This document shows positions 38,259 through 47,643 of a DNA stretch of 51,461 nt, piece by piece; within the stretch, counting starts at the first letter, position 1; each line of letters starts with the position of its first letter. This DNA is from an uncultured Oscillospiraceae bacterium. Lineage in GTDB: Bacteria > Bacillota > Clostridia > Oscillospirales > Oscillospiraceae. A program made the translations under genes and the position numbers. The DNA is taken from contig CANRHH010000017.1 in assembly GCA_947630375.1 (NCBI GenBank), positions 1 through 51,461 on the forward strand, in the 5' to 3' direction. Under the pieces are notes generated by a model. The model was not told the origin of the DNA. It saw only the letters and a list, made by a program, of their open reading frames with translations, and made no database searches.

Positions 38259-39136
38259 CCATGGGTATGACCGCGCAAGAGTATAAAAAGAGAATCGATG
38301 AGGCCCTGGCCGGCTGCTTTCAGGGGGCGGCGGAGTTGCCCCTGGCCGGGCTGGCCGAGGCGATGAGATACAGCCTGCTGGCGGGCGGCAAGCGGATCCG
38401 GCCCATGCTGGTGCTGGAATTTTGCCGGATTTCCGGCGGGGATGTCCAGGCCGCGCTGCCGGTGGCCTGCGCCATCGAGATGCTGCACACCTACAGCCTG
38501 ATCCACGACGATCTGCCCTGTATGGATAACGACGATCTGCGCCGGGGCCGGCCCACCAACCATGTGGTGTACGGCGAGTGCACCGCCGTGCTGGCGGGGG
38601 ATGCCCTGCAGGCGGAGGCTTTCGGGGCCATTCTGCGCAGCCCGCTCCCGGCGGAGCGCCGGGCAAAGTGCGCGGAGGCGCTGGCCGACGCGGTGGGGAT
38701 CGACGGCATGTGCGGCGGCCAGTACCTGGACATGCTCTGGGAGGGCAAGCCCCTCAGTGAGGAGGAGCTGACCGAGATAAACGGCCGCAAGACCGGCGCG
38801 CTGCTGACGGCCGCCTGCCGCATGGGCGTGGCAGCCGCCGGCGGTGGGGAGGCCCTGGATGAGGCGGCCGCGCGTTACGGCGCCGCCTTAGGCATGGCCT
38901 TCCAGATCCGGGACGATGTGCTGGACGTGCTCAGCACCGATGAAGAGCTTGGCAAGCCCGTGGGCTCGGATGCCCAGGAGGGCAAGTCCACTTATATGGC
39001 CATGTTCGGCCTGGAAAAGTGCCAGGACATGATCGCCAGGCTTACCGAGCACGCCAAGCAGGTCCTCAAAGAGCATTTTGAGGATACGGCATTTCTCTGC
39101 GCTCTGGCAGATTCGCTGGCTGTCAGAAGCAATTAA
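38255..39136 (+). CDS. ispA: Farnesyl diphosphate synthase-type prenyltransferase
   Basis: Condenses isopentenyl diphosphate with allylic diphosphates to make geranyl/farnesyl diphosphate for isoprenoid lipids. The 293-residue protein has the chain-length region LLAGGKRIRPMLV, the first Asp-rich motif HDDLPCMDNDDLRRGRPTNH, the second one QIRDDVLDVLS and the helix KSTYMAMFGLEKC. The first ATG overlaps the xseB stop; ATGs at 38261 and 38264 are possible alternatives. Its neighbour dxs feeds the same pathway. Confidence 0.95.
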   Translation: MTMGMTAQEYKKRIDEALAGCFQGAAELPLAGLAEAMRYSLLAGGKRIRPMLVLEFCRISGGDVQAALPVACAIEMLHTYSLIHDDLPCMDNDDLRRGRPTNHVVYGECTAVLAGDALQAEAFGAILRSPLPAERRAKCAEALADAVGIDGMCGGQYLDMLWEGKPLSEEELTEINGRKTGALLTAACRMGVAAAGGGEALDEAAARYGAALGMAFQIRDDVLDVLSTDEELGKPVGSDAQEGKSTYMAMFGLEKCQDMIARLTEHAKQVLKEHFEDTAFLCALADSLAVRSN

Positions 39137-39167
39137 GCGCCGCAGGGCGGTTGGATAGAGGGATATT

Positions 39168-41033
39168 TTGGCTATATTAGAAAGAATCCATTCATCGGAG
39201 GATATAAAAAAACTCTCCGACAACGAGCTGGAGCCGCTCTGCGCGGAGATCCGGGCATTTCTGGTGGAGAAGGTCTCCCGGACCGGGGGGCATCTGGCCT
39301 CCAACCTGGGCACGGTTGAACTGACCGTCGCCCTGCACCGGGTCTATGACAGCACCCGGGACCGGCTGCTGTTCGACGTGGGGCATCAGAGCTATACCCA
39401 TAAGATCATCACCGGCCGGCGGGACCGGTTTGACACGCTCCGGCAGTATGGGGGACTCTCCGGCTTCCCCAAGCCCTATGAGAGCGTGGACGACCCCTTT
39501 GTGGCCGGCCACGCGTCCGACTCCATCTCGGTGGCGCTTGGAATGGCCAAGGCCAGGACCCTGGCCGGGGAGGACTACCGGGTGGCCGCCGTTATCGGAG
39601 ACGGGGCCCTGACCGGGGGCCTGGCCTATGAGGGCCTGGCCGGGGCCGCCGCCAGCGGGGAGCCGCTGGTCATTATCCTCAACGACAATGAGATGTCCAT
39701 TGACCACAATGTAGGCGGCATCGCAAAGCTTCTGCAAAAGCTCCGGGTGCGGCCCGGGTATATCAGCTTTAAGCGCTGGTACCGGGGCCTGCTCTCCGGT
39801 CTGCCCGGGGTCTATCATATGACCCATACCGCCAAGGAGTGGCTGAAAGGCAAGCTGCTGCCCGGCAACATGTTCAGCGCCATGGGCCTGGAGTATATAG
39901 GCCCGGTCAACGGACACGATGTGCGGGCGCTGGAGACCGTCATCCGCTGGGCGGAGGAGATGGAAAAGCCGGTGATCGTCCATGTGCTCACCAAGAAGGG
40001 CAAGGGCTGCCCCTATGCGGAAGAGCACCCGGAGCTCTACCACGGGGTAGGGCCCTTCGACCCGGAGACCGGGGAGATCCAGCCGGTGGGGGAGAGCTTT
40101 TCTGATGTGTTTGGCCGGACCCTGTGCCGCCTGGCGGAGCGGGATAAGCGGGTGGCCGCCGTCACCGCTGCAATGGCCTTGGGGACGGGGCTGGACGGCT
40201 TTGCGAAAAAATTCCCCGACCGCTTTATCGACGCGGGCATTGCCGAGGGCCACGCAGCGGCCATGGCCGCCGGAATGGCCAAACAGGGCGCTCTACCTGT
40301 CTTTGCCGTGTACTCCAGCTTTTTCCAGCGCAGCTACGATATGCTGATCCACGATGTGGCGCTGCAAAAGCTGCATGTGGTCTTCTGTGTGGACCGGGCC
40401 GGGATCGTCGGCAGCGACGGGGAGACCCACCACGGAATTTTTGACGTAGACTATCTGAACTCTGTGCCCGGGATGACGGTGTTTTGCCCCGCCAGCTTCC
40501 GGGAATTAGAGGATATGCTGGAGCAGGCGCTGTTTGCCTGCACCGGACCGGCTGCCGTGCGCTATCCCCGGGGCGGGGAAGGGCGCTATACCGCGTCCCA
40601 CCCGGAGGCGGAGACGCTTCTGCGCCCTGGCCGGGACCTGACCCTGGCCTGCTACGGTACCATGGTCAACGAGGCCCTGAGCGCCGCGGATGCGCTGGAA
40701 AAGCAGGGGATTTCAGCCGAAGTGATCAAAATAGGCGTGCTGGGTCCGGCGGGTTTCCCGCAGACGGTGGTGTCCGTCGCAAAGACTGGCCGCTTTGTCA
40801 TGGCCGAGGAGGTCTGCGCGGCGGGCTGCGTAGGCCAGCGGGTCCTGGCGGAGGCGGCCTCCGCCGGCACGGAGATCCGTTGCGCCCGGCTTTTGAACCT
40901 GGGCGAGGGGCTGGTGCCCCACGGGGACCGGGCCCTGCTGATGCGGGACTATGGGATCGACGCCCGGGCTATTGTGGACGCGGCGGCATGCTGCTGCCGG
41001 GACAGGCGGGAAGATGAAGAAAGTCAGACTTGA
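39168..41033 (+). CDS. dxs: 1-deoxy-D-xylulose-5-phosphate synthase
   Basis: Thiamine-diphosphate enzyme that joins pyruvate and glyceraldehyde 3-phosphate, the first step of the MEP isoprenoid pathway. The 621-residue protein has HLASNLGTVELTVALHRV, DVGHQSYTHKI, the TPP motif GDGALTGGLAYEGL ending in NDNEMSIDHNVG, and the transketolase central part VDRAGIVGSDGETHHGIFD. It starts with TTG at 39168 (AILERI), which fits the normal N-terminus and has GAGGGAT upstream. The 3' end overlaps tlyA by 20 bases. Confidence 0.96.
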   Translation: MAILERIHSSEDIKKLSDNELEPLCAEIRAFLVEKVSRTGGHLASNLGTVELTVALHRVYDSTRDRLLFDVGHQSYTHKIITGRRDRFDTLRQYGGLSGFPKPYESVDDPFVAGHASDSISVALGMAKARTLAGEDYRVAAVIGDGALTGGLAYEGLAGAAASGEPLVIILNDNEMSIDHNVGGIAKLLQKLRVRPGYISFKRWYRGLLSGLPGVYHMTHTAKEWLKGKLLPGNMFSAMGLEYIGPVNGHDVRALETVIRWAEEMEKPVIVHVLTKKGKGCPYAEEHPELYHGVGPFDPETGEIQPVGESFSDVFGRTLCRLAERDKRVAAVTAAMALGTGLDGFAKKFPDRFIDAGIAEGHAAAMAAGMAKQGALPVFAVYSSFFQRSYDMLIHDVALQKLHVVFCVDRAGIVGSDGETHHGIFDVDYLNSVPGMTVFCPASFRELEDMLEQALFACTGPAAVRYPRGGEGRYTASHPEAETLLRPGRDLTLACYGTMVNEALSAADALEKQGISAEVIKIGVLGPAGFPQTVVSVAKTGRFVMAEEVCAAGCVGQRVLAEAASAGTEIRCARLLNLGEGLVPHGDRALLMRDYGIDARAIVDAAACCCRDRREDEESQT

Positions 41034-41808
41034 CCAGCTGATCTACGACCTGGGGTATGCCGAGAGCCGGGAGCGGGCCAAGACCACGGTGATGAGCGGT
41101 CTGGTGTTTGTCAACGGCCAGCGGGCAGACAAGCCCGGCACGGCGGTGGACCCGGCGGCCAAGATCGAGGTCCGGGGCGCGGCCCTGCCTTTTGTGAGCC
41201 GGGGCGGCTATAAGCTGGACAAGGCGCTGAAGGTCTTTCCCGTGGAGGCGGAGGGCAAGGTCTGTATCGACTGCGGCGCCTCCACCGGTGGCTTCACGGA
41301 TGTGCTGCTTCAGCACGGCGCCGCGCGGGTCTACGCGGTGGACGTGGGCTACGGGCAGCTGGCCTGGAAGCTGCGCACCGATGAGCGGGTCGTCAATTTA
41401 GAGCGGACCAACCTCCGCTATATCACCCGGGAGCAGATCCCGGAACCGCTGGATCTGGCGGTGATGGATCTCTCCTTCATCTCCCTGCGGCTGGTGCTGC
41501 CGGCGGTGAAGGCCCTGCTGAAACCGGGGGCCGATCTGGTCTGCCTGATCAAACCTCAGTTTGAGGCCGGCCGGGAAGAGGTGGGCAAAAAAGGCGTCGT
41601 TCGGGACCGGCAGGTCCACCGGCGGGTGATCGAGGAGATCTTAGCTTTTGCCCCCGGCATCGGCCTGATGCCGGTGGGGCTGGACTTCTCGCCCATCAAG
41701 GGCCCGGAGGGCAACATCGAATATATCTGCCATTTGAAAAACGGCGTGTACGAAGCGGCGGCTCTGGATGCTGCTGCGGTGGTGGACGCCTCGCATGAAG
41801 CGCTGTAA
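41014..41808 (+). CDS. tlyA: TlyA-family rRNA methyltransferase
   Basis: Member of the TlyA (hemolysin A) family; characterised members 2'-O-methylate cytidines in rRNA. The 264-residue protein has an N-terminal S4 RNA-binding domain (RLDQLIYDLGYAESRERAKTTVMSGLVFVNG) and an FtsJ-like SAM domain with CIDCGASTGGFTDVLLQHGAARVYAVDVGYGQL, VMDLSFISL and LIKPQFEAGREEVGKKGVVRD. ATG 41014 opens right at the S4 domain; the longer frame lies in dxs. The name hemolysin is historical. Confidence 0.94.
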   Translation: MKKVRLDQLIYDLGYAESRERAKTTVMSGLVFVNGQRADKPGTAVDPAAKIEVRGAALPFVSRGGYKLDKALKVFPVEAEGKVCIDCGASTGGFTDVLLQHGAARVYAVDVGYGQLAWKLRTDERVVNLERTNLRYITREQIPEPLDLAVMDLSFISLRLVLPAVKALLKPGADLVCLIKPQFEAGREEVGKKGVVRDRQVHRRVIEEILAFAPGIGLMPVGLDFSPIKGPEGNIEYICHLKNGVYEAAALDAAAVVDASHEAL

Positions 41809-41826
41809 ACAGCCGGAGGAAACACT

Positions 41827-42672
41827 ATGATCGCGGTATGCCCCAATCCGTTTCGGGACAGCGGGCTGGAAATAACAAAGCGGGTGACAGAGATCCTGCG
41901 CCGGGAAGGGTCGGAGACGGTGGTCTGCCCGGTGTTTGCCGACCAGGCTCCGGGAGAACTGCCGGGCGGCCTGGAGATCCGGAGCCTGAAGAGCGCCGCC
42001 GCCGGCTGCGATCTGGCGGTGGTCATCGGCGGGGACGGGACGCTGCTGGCTGTGGCCAGAGAGCTGTACGACCTGCCCATCCCTGTTCTGGGCATCAACT
42101 TAGGGACCAAGGGCTTCATGTGCGCCCTGGAGCCTGGGGAGCTGGATTTAGTGGCCCGGGCGGCCAGGGGCGAATACCAGCTCAGCCGCAGGATGATGCT
42201 GGACGTGAAGCTCAAACGGGCCGGGGAGACGGTCTACAGCGACTGTGCCCTCAACGACGCGGTGCTGCACGGCTACCGGGACTGCATCCGCATGACCGCT
42301 TTTTGCGGTGATGCCCGGATCATCCGCTTCAGCGGGGACGGGATCGTGCTTGCCAGCCCTACCGGCTCCACCGGGTATTCCATGTCCGCCGGAGGGCCCA
42401 TCGTGGAGCCCACCGGCGCCTGCATCATCGTCAGCCCGATCTGTGCCCATATGATGGGGGCCCGCTCCTTCGTGCTGGACCCCCAGCGGAAAATTTCCGT
42501 GGTGGCGGAGCGGCTGCACGGGCGCCCGGCCTATCTGTCGGTGGACGGGACCGCCGGGGTGGACCTGGCCAACGAGGACGTGCTGGAGATCTCCCGTTCG
42601 GAGCACTGCACCTTGATGGCCGATCTGGGCCTGAAAAGCTTTTTTGACATTGCTTATGAAAAACTGAACTGA
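41827..42672 (+). CDS. nadK: NAD kinase
   Basis: Phosphorylates NAD to NADP. The 281-residue protein has the nucleotide motif VVIGGDGTLLAVAREL, GINLGTKGFMCALEPGEL, the NAD site ALNDAVLHG and the glycine-rich TGSTGYSMSAGGPIVEP. Length is normal. GGAGG lies nine bases before the ATG. It sits between tlyA and argR, as in other Clostridia. Confidence 0.95.
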   Translation: MIAVCPNPFRDSGLEITKRVTEILRREGSETVVCPVFADQAPGELPGGLEIRSLKSAAAGCDLAVVIGGDGTLLAVARELYDLPIPVLGINLGTKGFMCALEPGELDLVARAARGEYQLSRRMMLDVKLKRAGETVYSDCALNDAVLHGYRDCIRMTAFCGDARIIRFSGDGIVLASPTGSTGYSMSAGGPIVEPTGACIIVSPICAHMMGARSFVLDPQRKISVVAERLHGRPAYLSVDGTAGVDLANEDVLEISRSEHCTLMADLGLKSFFDIAYEKLN

Positions 42673-42690
42673 AAGGAAGGAGAACGGATC

Positions 42691-43143
42691 ATGAAGCCGG
42701 GGAGACAGAGCGTTATACTGGAGATCATTTCCCAGCAGGATATAGAGACGCAGAATCAGCTTCTGCGGGCCCTGGAGGCCAGGGGCATCAAAAGCACCCA
42801 GGCCACTCTCTCCAGAGATATCAAGGATATGCGTCTGGTGAAGGAGCTGGGGCAGAACGGCAAATACAGATACACCGCCGCGCCGGCCCAGCCGGTGGCG
42901 GACGACTTTACTCAGCGCCTGCGGAAAATCTTCAAGGAGAGCGTTGTGTCCTACGATGTGGCCCAAAATCTGTTTGTGATCCGGACTTTGCCGGGTCTGG
43001 CCCCCGCCGCCTGCTCCGCCATCGACGGGATGGAGGTCAAGGGGCTTGTGGGGACCTTGGCCGGGGATGACACCGCCTTTTTGGCTATGAAAGACAACGA
43101 GGCGGCCCAGGCCCTGTTTCATGAGATTGAGATGCTGTTTTAA
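42691..43143 (+). CDS. argR: Arginine repressor ArgR
   Basis: Hexameric arginine-sensing regulator of arginine genes. The 150-residue protein has the N-terminal winged helix (RQSVILEIISQQDIETQNQLLRALEARGIKSTQATLSRDIKDMRLVKE), where SRDIKD is the recognition helix, and the C-terminal arginine-binding domain with RTLPGLAPAACSAIDGM and the ligand motif GTLAGDDTAFLAM. AAAGGAAGGAG precedes the ATG. Confidence 0.96.
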   Translation: MKPGRQSVILEIISQQDIETQNQLLRALEARGIKSTQATLSRDIKDMRLVKELGQNGKYRYTAAPAQPVADDFTQRLRKIFKESVVSYDVAQNLFVIRTLPGLAPAACSAIDGMEVKGLVGTLAGDDTAFLAMKDNEAAQALFHEIEMLF

Positions 43144-43165
43144 TTGAAACAGCGGGGGCGGGAAG

Positions 43166-44851
43166 ATGCTGAACGAGCTGCATATCGAAAATATAGCGGT
43201 CATCGAACGGGCGGAGATCCGCTTTACCGGGGGCCTGAACGTGCTCACCGGCGAGACCGGCGCCGGCAAATCCATCGTCATTGACGCCATCGGGGCCGTA
43301 TTAGGCGGCCGGGTGAGCCGGGAGCTGGTACGACAGGGGGCCGAAAAGGGCCTGGTCTCCGCCGTGTTTGACAGCGCCCCTGCCCAGGCCTGGCTGGAGG
43401 AGAACGACATCGAGGCCGACGATGGGGAGCTGATCCTCCAGCGGCGCATCGGCTCGGACGGAAAGAGCGCCTGCCGGGTCTGCGGGACTCCGGTCACTGC
43501 CGCCCAGATGAAAGACTTAGGGGCGCTGCTGGTGGATATCCACGGGCAGAACGACGGCCGGCTGCTGATGGACGAGCGGCTGCACCAGGGCTATCTGGAC
43601 CGATTCGGCGCCCTGGAAGGGGAGCTGGGCCGGTTTCAGGGGGAATACGGGAAATATACCGCGCTCAGGAAAGAGATCCGCGGCCTGAGCATGGATGAGA
43701 TCGAAAAGGAGCGATTGAGCGACAGCCTTCAGGCCCAGATCCAGGAGCTGGAGGTTGCCGATCTGAAGGCTGGGGAGAAGGAGAGCCTCAGCGCCCGGCG
43801 GGACCTGCTGCGCAACGCCGAAAAGCTGACCGAGGCCCTGGATACGGCTTATGAGGCCCTGTACGGCGGAGAGGAAAACGCCGTGACCCTGTCCCAAAAC
43901 GCTTCATATTATGTAAACCGAGCCGCTGCCCTGGCGCCGGAGTTAGAGGCGGCGGCCAAGGGGATCGACGAGGCGGTATTCGGCCTGACCGACGCGGCGG
44001 AGCTGCTGCGGGATTTTCGCGCCGGGCTGGATTTTTCCCCGGAGGAATACGACCGGCTGGAGAGCCGGATCGCCCAGATCAACCGGCTGGAGCGCAAATA
44101 CGGCCGGGATGAGGAGGCGCTGCCCGGATATTTGGACGCCTGCCGCGCCCGGCTGGAGGAGCTTCAATACGCCGACGACCGGCTGGAAAAGCTTCAGAAG
44201 GAGCTGCAGGCCCAGGTCCTGCGCTGCCGGAAGGCGGCGGAGGCCCTGGGGCAGGCCCGGCAAAAGGCGGCGGCGGAGCTGGAGAGGCGGATCGTTCGGG
44301 AGCTGCGGGAGCTGAACATGCCCTCGGTGCGCTTCGCGGTGGAATTTGAGCCGGTGGAGGCGGAACCGGGCTTTGACGCCCAGGGCGGCGAAAAGCTGCG
44401 TTTTCTGATGTCCGCCAACGCTGGGGAGGAGCTGGGGCGGATCAGCCGCATCGCCTCCGGCGGCGAGCTGAGCCGGATCATGCTGGCGATGAAGAATGTT
44501 TTCGCGGAGAAGGACCCGGTCTCCACGCTGATTTTTGACGAGATCGATACCGGCGTCTCCGGTATCGCGGCCCAGCGGGTAGGGGAGAAGCTGTTCAGCG
44601 TCTCCAAAGGCAAGCAGGTGCTGTGCGTGACCCATTTGCCCCAGATCGCCGCCATGGCCGACAACCACTATCTGATCTCCAAAGAGGAGCGGCAGGGCCG
44701 GACCTATACCCAGGTGGACCGGCTGGACCGGCAGGGGCGGCGCCGGGAGCTGGCCCGGCTCCACGGGGGCGAGCACGTGACCGAGCTGACCCTCCTGAGC
44801 GCGGAAGAGCAGCTCAAGGCGGCCGAAGCGTTCAAACGCTCGGGAAGATAG
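43166..44851 (+). CDS. recN: DNA repair protein RecN
   Basis: SMC-like ATPase acting in double-strand break repair. The 561-residue protein has Walker A LTGETGAGKSIVIDA at the N-terminus, two long coiled-coil arms around residues 160-220 and 300-380, the signature RIASGGELSRIMLAMKN and Walker B TLIFDEIDTGVSGIAA with LCVTHLPQIAA. The order argR-recN is conserved in Firmicutes. The spoIVB-spo0A pair that often follows recN is not here. Confidence 0.96.
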   Translation: MLNELHIENIAVIERAEIRFTGGLNVLTGETGAGKSIVIDAIGAVLGGRVSRELVRQGAEKGLVSAVFDSAPAQAWLEENDIEADDGELILQRRIGSDGKSACRVCGTPVTAAQMKDLGALLVDIHGQNDGRLLMDERLHQGYLDRFGALEGELGRFQGEYGKYTALRKEIRGLSMDEIEKERLSDSLQAQIQELEVADLKAGEKESLSARRDLLRNAEKLTEALDTAYEALYGGEENAVTLSQNASYYVNRAAALAPELEAAAKGIDEAVFGLTDAAELLRDFRAGLDFSPEEYDRLESRIAQINRLERKYGRDEEALPGYLDACRARLEELQYADDRLEKLQKELQAQVLRCRKAAEALGQARQKAAAELERRIVRELRELNMPSVRFAVEFEPVEAEPGFDAQGGEKLRFLMSANAGEELGRISRIASGGELSRIMLAMKNVFAEKDPVSTLIFDEIDTGVSGIAAQRVGEKLFSVSKGKQVLCVTHLPQIAAMADNHYLISKEERQGRTYTQVDRLDRQGRRRELARLHGGEHVTELTLLSAEEQLKAAEAFKRSGR

Positions 44852-44871
44852 AAACAGGAGAGGAGAACAAA

Positions 44872-45261
44872 ATGGGAGTAAAGGAAGAGGCCAACCGGCT
44901 CCACGGTGAGGGATTCAACTGTGCCCAGAGCGTGCTGGCCGCGCTGCGGGGCCATACCGGCCTGGACGACGCCACGGCCCTGGCCATATCCGGCGGATTT
45001 GGCGGCGGGGTCCGCTGCGGGGAGATCTGCGGCGCGGTCAGCGGCGCGGTCATGGCCATCGGCATGGCAAACCCATATAACGACGCCGGAGACCAGGACG
45101 CCAAGGCCAAGATCGCCCGGCTGACCGGGCAGTGCACACAGGCTTTCCAGGAGCAGTTCGGCTGCATCCGCTGCGCGGATCTGAAAAGGAACGGCCATCC
45201 CTGCCCGGAGCTGATCGCCTATGCGGCGCAGCTGGCAGAGGACACGATCACTCAGGAATAA
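44872..45261 (+). CDS. C_GCAxxG_C_C family redox protein
   Basis: Small protein of the C_GCAxxG_C_C family, predicted to have redox function; no defined role. The 129-residue protein shows the family cysteine pattern: FNCAQSV near the N-terminus, VRCGEICGAVSGAVMAIGM with CGxxCGA in the middle, then GQCTQAFQEQFGCIRCADL and HPCPELI. No selenocysteine is needed, as all positions are Cys. ATG 44872 has GGAGAGGAG upstream. It lies between recN and tyrS on the same strand. Confidence 0.88.
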   Translation: MGVKEEANRLHGEGFNCAQSVLAALRGHTGLDDATALAISGGFGGGVRCGEICGAVSGAVMAIGMANPYNDAGDQDAKAKIARLTGQCTQAFQEQFGCIRCADLKRNGHPCPELIAYAAQLAEDTITQE

Positions 45262-45274
45262 GGAGAGGACAAAC

Positions 45275-46498
45275 ATGGGAATTTATGAGGAGCTGGTGGC
45301 CCGGGGCCTGATCGCCCAGGTGACCAATGAGGATGAGATCCGCCAAATGATCAACAACGGCAAGGCCACCTTCTATATCGGCTTTGACTGCACGGCAGAC
45401 AGTCTGACCGCCGGGCATTTCATGGCGCTGGCGCTGATGAAGCGGCTCCAGATGGCCGGCAACCGGCCCATCGCCCTTATCGGCGGCGGCACCACCATGA
45501 TCGGCGACCCCTCCGGCCGCAGCGACATGCGCAAGATGCTCACTAAGGAGGATATCGACCACAACGCCGCCTGCTTCAAGCGGCAGATGGAGCGGTTCAT
45601 CGACTTTGGCGAGGGCAAGGCCCTGATGATCAACAACGCTGACTGGCTGCTGAAGCTGAACTATGTGGAGCTGCTGCGGGAGGTGGGCGCCTGCTTCTCT
45701 GTGAACAACATGCTCCGGGCCGAGTGCTACAAGCAGCGGATGGAGAAGGGGCTCAGCTTCCTGGAGTTCAACTACATGATCATGCAGAGCTATGACTTCT
45801 ACTATCTGTTCCAGCACTACGGCTGCAACATGCAGTTCGGCGGGGACGACCAGTGGAGCAACATGCTGGGCGGCACGGAACTGATCCGCCGCAAGCTGGG
45901 CAAGGACGCCCACGCCATGACCATCACCCTGCTGACCGACTCTCAGGGCAACAAAATGGGCAAGACCGCCGGCAACGCGGTCTGGCTGGACGCCAACAAG
46001 ACCAGCCCCTATGAGTTCTACCAGTACTGGCGCAATGTGGGCGACGCGGATGTGCTCAAGTTCATCCGGATGTTGACCTTCCTGCCTCTGGAGCAGATCG
46101 ACGAGATGGCGGCCTGGGAGGGCAGCCAGCTGAACCGGGCCAAGGAGATCCTGGCCTTTGAGCTGACCAGCATAGTCCACGGCGAGGAGGAAGCCAGAAA
46201 GGCCGAGGCCTCCGCCAGGGCCCTCTTTGCCGGCGGCGGGGACAGCCAGCACATGCCCACCACGGAGCTGACCGAGAGCGAGCTGGTAAACGGCGCGCTG
46301 GACATTTTGACGCTGCTGGTCCGCTCCGGGCTCTGCGCCACCAAGTCCGAGGCCCGGCGGAACATCCAGCAGGGCGGCGTCGCGGTGGACGGGGAGAAGC
46401 TGACGGACTTTAACAAGGTCTACGACGCTTCGGCCCTGAAAGCCGGCCTGCTCCTGCGCCGGGGCAAGAAAAATTACAACAAAGTCCTCTTAAAATAA
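45275..46498 (+). CDS. tyrS: Tyrosyl-tRNA synthetase
   Basis: Class I synthetase charging tRNA-Tyr. The 407-residue protein has the HIGH-like SLTAGHFMAL, the tyrosine site with YMIMQSYDFYYL and GGDDQWSNMLGG, the KMSKS-like NKMGKTAGN (second Ser replaced by Thr, third position Gly), and a C-terminal S4 domain (CATKSEARRNIQQGGVAVDGEKL). ATG 45275 follows GGAGAGG. No T-box leader precedes it, so it probably relies on readthrough from the upstream operon. Confidence 0.96.
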   Translation: MGIYEELVARGLIAQVTNEDEIRQMINNGKATFYIGFDCTADSLTAGHFMALALMKRLQMAGNRPIALIGGGTTMIGDPSGRSDMRKMLTKEDIDHNAACFKRQMERFIDFGEGKALMINNADWLLKLNYVELLREVGACFSVNNMLRAECYKQRMEKGLSFLEFNYMIMQSYDFYYLFQHYGCNMQFGGDDQWSNMLGGTELIRRKLGKDAHAMTITLLTDSQGNKMGKTAGNAVWLDANKTSPYEFYQYWRNVGDADVLKFIRMLTFLPLEQIDEMAAWEGSQLNRAKEILAFELTSIVHGEEEARKAEASARALFAGGGDSQHMPTTELTESELVNGALDILTLLVRSGLCATKSEARRNIQQGGVAVDGEKLTDFNKVYDASALKAGLLLRRGKKNYNKVLLK

Positions 46499-46532
46499 GG
46501 AACAAAGCGCAGCTGCCGGCGTCTTACAGCCA

Positions 46533-46593
46533 GGGCTTGACAAAATATGTCAGGCCCCGGCGGAAGGCCCGGCAGTCGCTTTTTTGCGGCTGC
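46533..46593 (+). other. Two hairpins between tyrS and the MFS-like gene
   Basis: The stem GGGCTTGACA / TGTCAGGCCC (46533-46557) and the stem GCAGTCGC / GCGGCTGC with an all-T loop (46572-46593) follow one another before the next gene's GGAGG. Neither ends in a T tract, so they do not look like standard terminators. TTGACA at 46537 has no -10 partner. Confidence 0.45.
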
Positions 46594-46608
46594 TTTAAGG
46601 AGGAAGGT

Positions 46609-47643
46609 ATGGAGCAGAAAAGAACGCCCGGCGTCCTAAGCCTGGGGCTTTACAGCGCGGCCCATTTCTGGGTGGATCTGAGCTGCGCGGCGCTGTTTTT
46701 CCATCGCCTGTACGCTTCCCCGGCGTTTTCTGTGTGTCTGCTGGTGTATAACTTCTGCGCTTTTGCGCTGCAAATGCCCCTGGGCCTGCTGGTGGACCGG
46801 CTGAACAAGAACCGCCTCCTGGCTGTCGCCGGCTGCTGGCTGACAGCCTTGGCCTGGCTGTCGCCCCTGCCGCTGCTCACCGCTGTTGCGGCCGGGGTGG
46901 GAAACGCCCTGTTCCACCTGGGCGGCGGGATAGATGTTTTGAACCAAAGCCGGGAAAAGGCTGCCGCGCTGGGCATTTTTGTCTCTCCCGGAGCACTGGG
47001 CCTGGCCCTGGGCAAGCTCTGGGGACGGGCGCAGGGCCTGCCTGTCTGGCCGGTCCCGGCAGGCTTGCTGTTGGCGGGAGCGATGCTGCTCTTGCCCGGG
47101 CGGCAAGGGGGCCTTTCCTCCGGCAACAGGCCGGTGTCCCTGGAGACCCCCTTTGGCCTCTGGCCCCTGCTGCCCCTGTTTTTGGTGGTGGTCCTGCGCT
47201 CCTATATGGGGATGAACCAGGCGTTCCCCTGGGGCAGCGGCGGCTGGGGGATGCTTTTGGTGCCGGCGCTGGCGTTGGGAAAGGCGGCGGGCGGCTTTTT
47301 GATGGATACGGCCGGCCCGCGCCGGGCCGCTGTGGGCTCCCTGGGGTTGGCCGCCGGGCTGTATCTGCTCTCTGCCCTGCCTTTGCCGGGTCTGCTGGCG
47401 GTGTTCCTTTTTAATATGACCATGCCCATCACTCTCTGGGCCGCGGCCCGGATCCTGCCCGGGGCGAAGGGCTTTGCCTTCGGGCTGCTGACCTTTGGGC
47501 TGTTTTTGGGCTTTCTGCCTACCTGGCTGGATTGGCCGGGGCTGTTGACCGGGCCCCTGGGTCCTGCCGCCGGGGCGCTGCTGTCCCTGGGGCTGTTGTG
47601 GCTGGGGATCCTGTGGTGCAGAAAGGGCGGAGATCCATGCTGA
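46609..47643 (+). CDS. MFS-like membrane protein of unknown function
   Basis: Polytopic membrane protein resembling a reduced major facilitator. The 344 residues form about ten hydrophobic segments. The first is GLYSAAHFWVDLSCAALFF, and an MFS-like A-loop LGLLVDRLNKNRLL follows the second. Later parts include GALGLALGKLWG and LGKAAGGFLMDTAGPRRAAVGSLG, the latter like the second A-loop of MFS proteins. Typical MFS proteins have 12 segments and about 400 residues, so it is short. ATG 46609 has AAGGAGG upstream. It overlaps the next membrane gene by 7 bases. Confidence 0.75.
   Translation: MEQKRTPGVLSLGLYSAAHFWVDLSCAALFFHRLYASPAFSVCLLVYNFCAFALQMPLGLLVDRLNKNRLLAVAGCWLTALAWLSPLPLLTAVAAGVGNALFHLGGGIDVLNQSREKAAALGIFVSPGALGLALGKLWGRAQGLPVWPVPAGLLLAGAMLLLPGRQGGLSSGNRPVSLETPFGLWPLLPLFLVVVLRSYMGMNQAFPWGSGGWGMLLVPALALGKAAGGFLMDTAGPRRAAVGSLGLAAGLYLLSALPLPGLLAVFLFNMTMPITLWAAARILPGAKGFAFGLLTFGLFLGFLPTWLDWPGLLTGPLGPAAGALLSLGLLWLGILWCRKGGDPC

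Noticed and set aside
46537-46570. Promoter at TTGACA before the MFS-like gene
   Set aside because: No acceptable -10 box lies 15-19 bases downstream; the hexamer is part of a hairpin arm.
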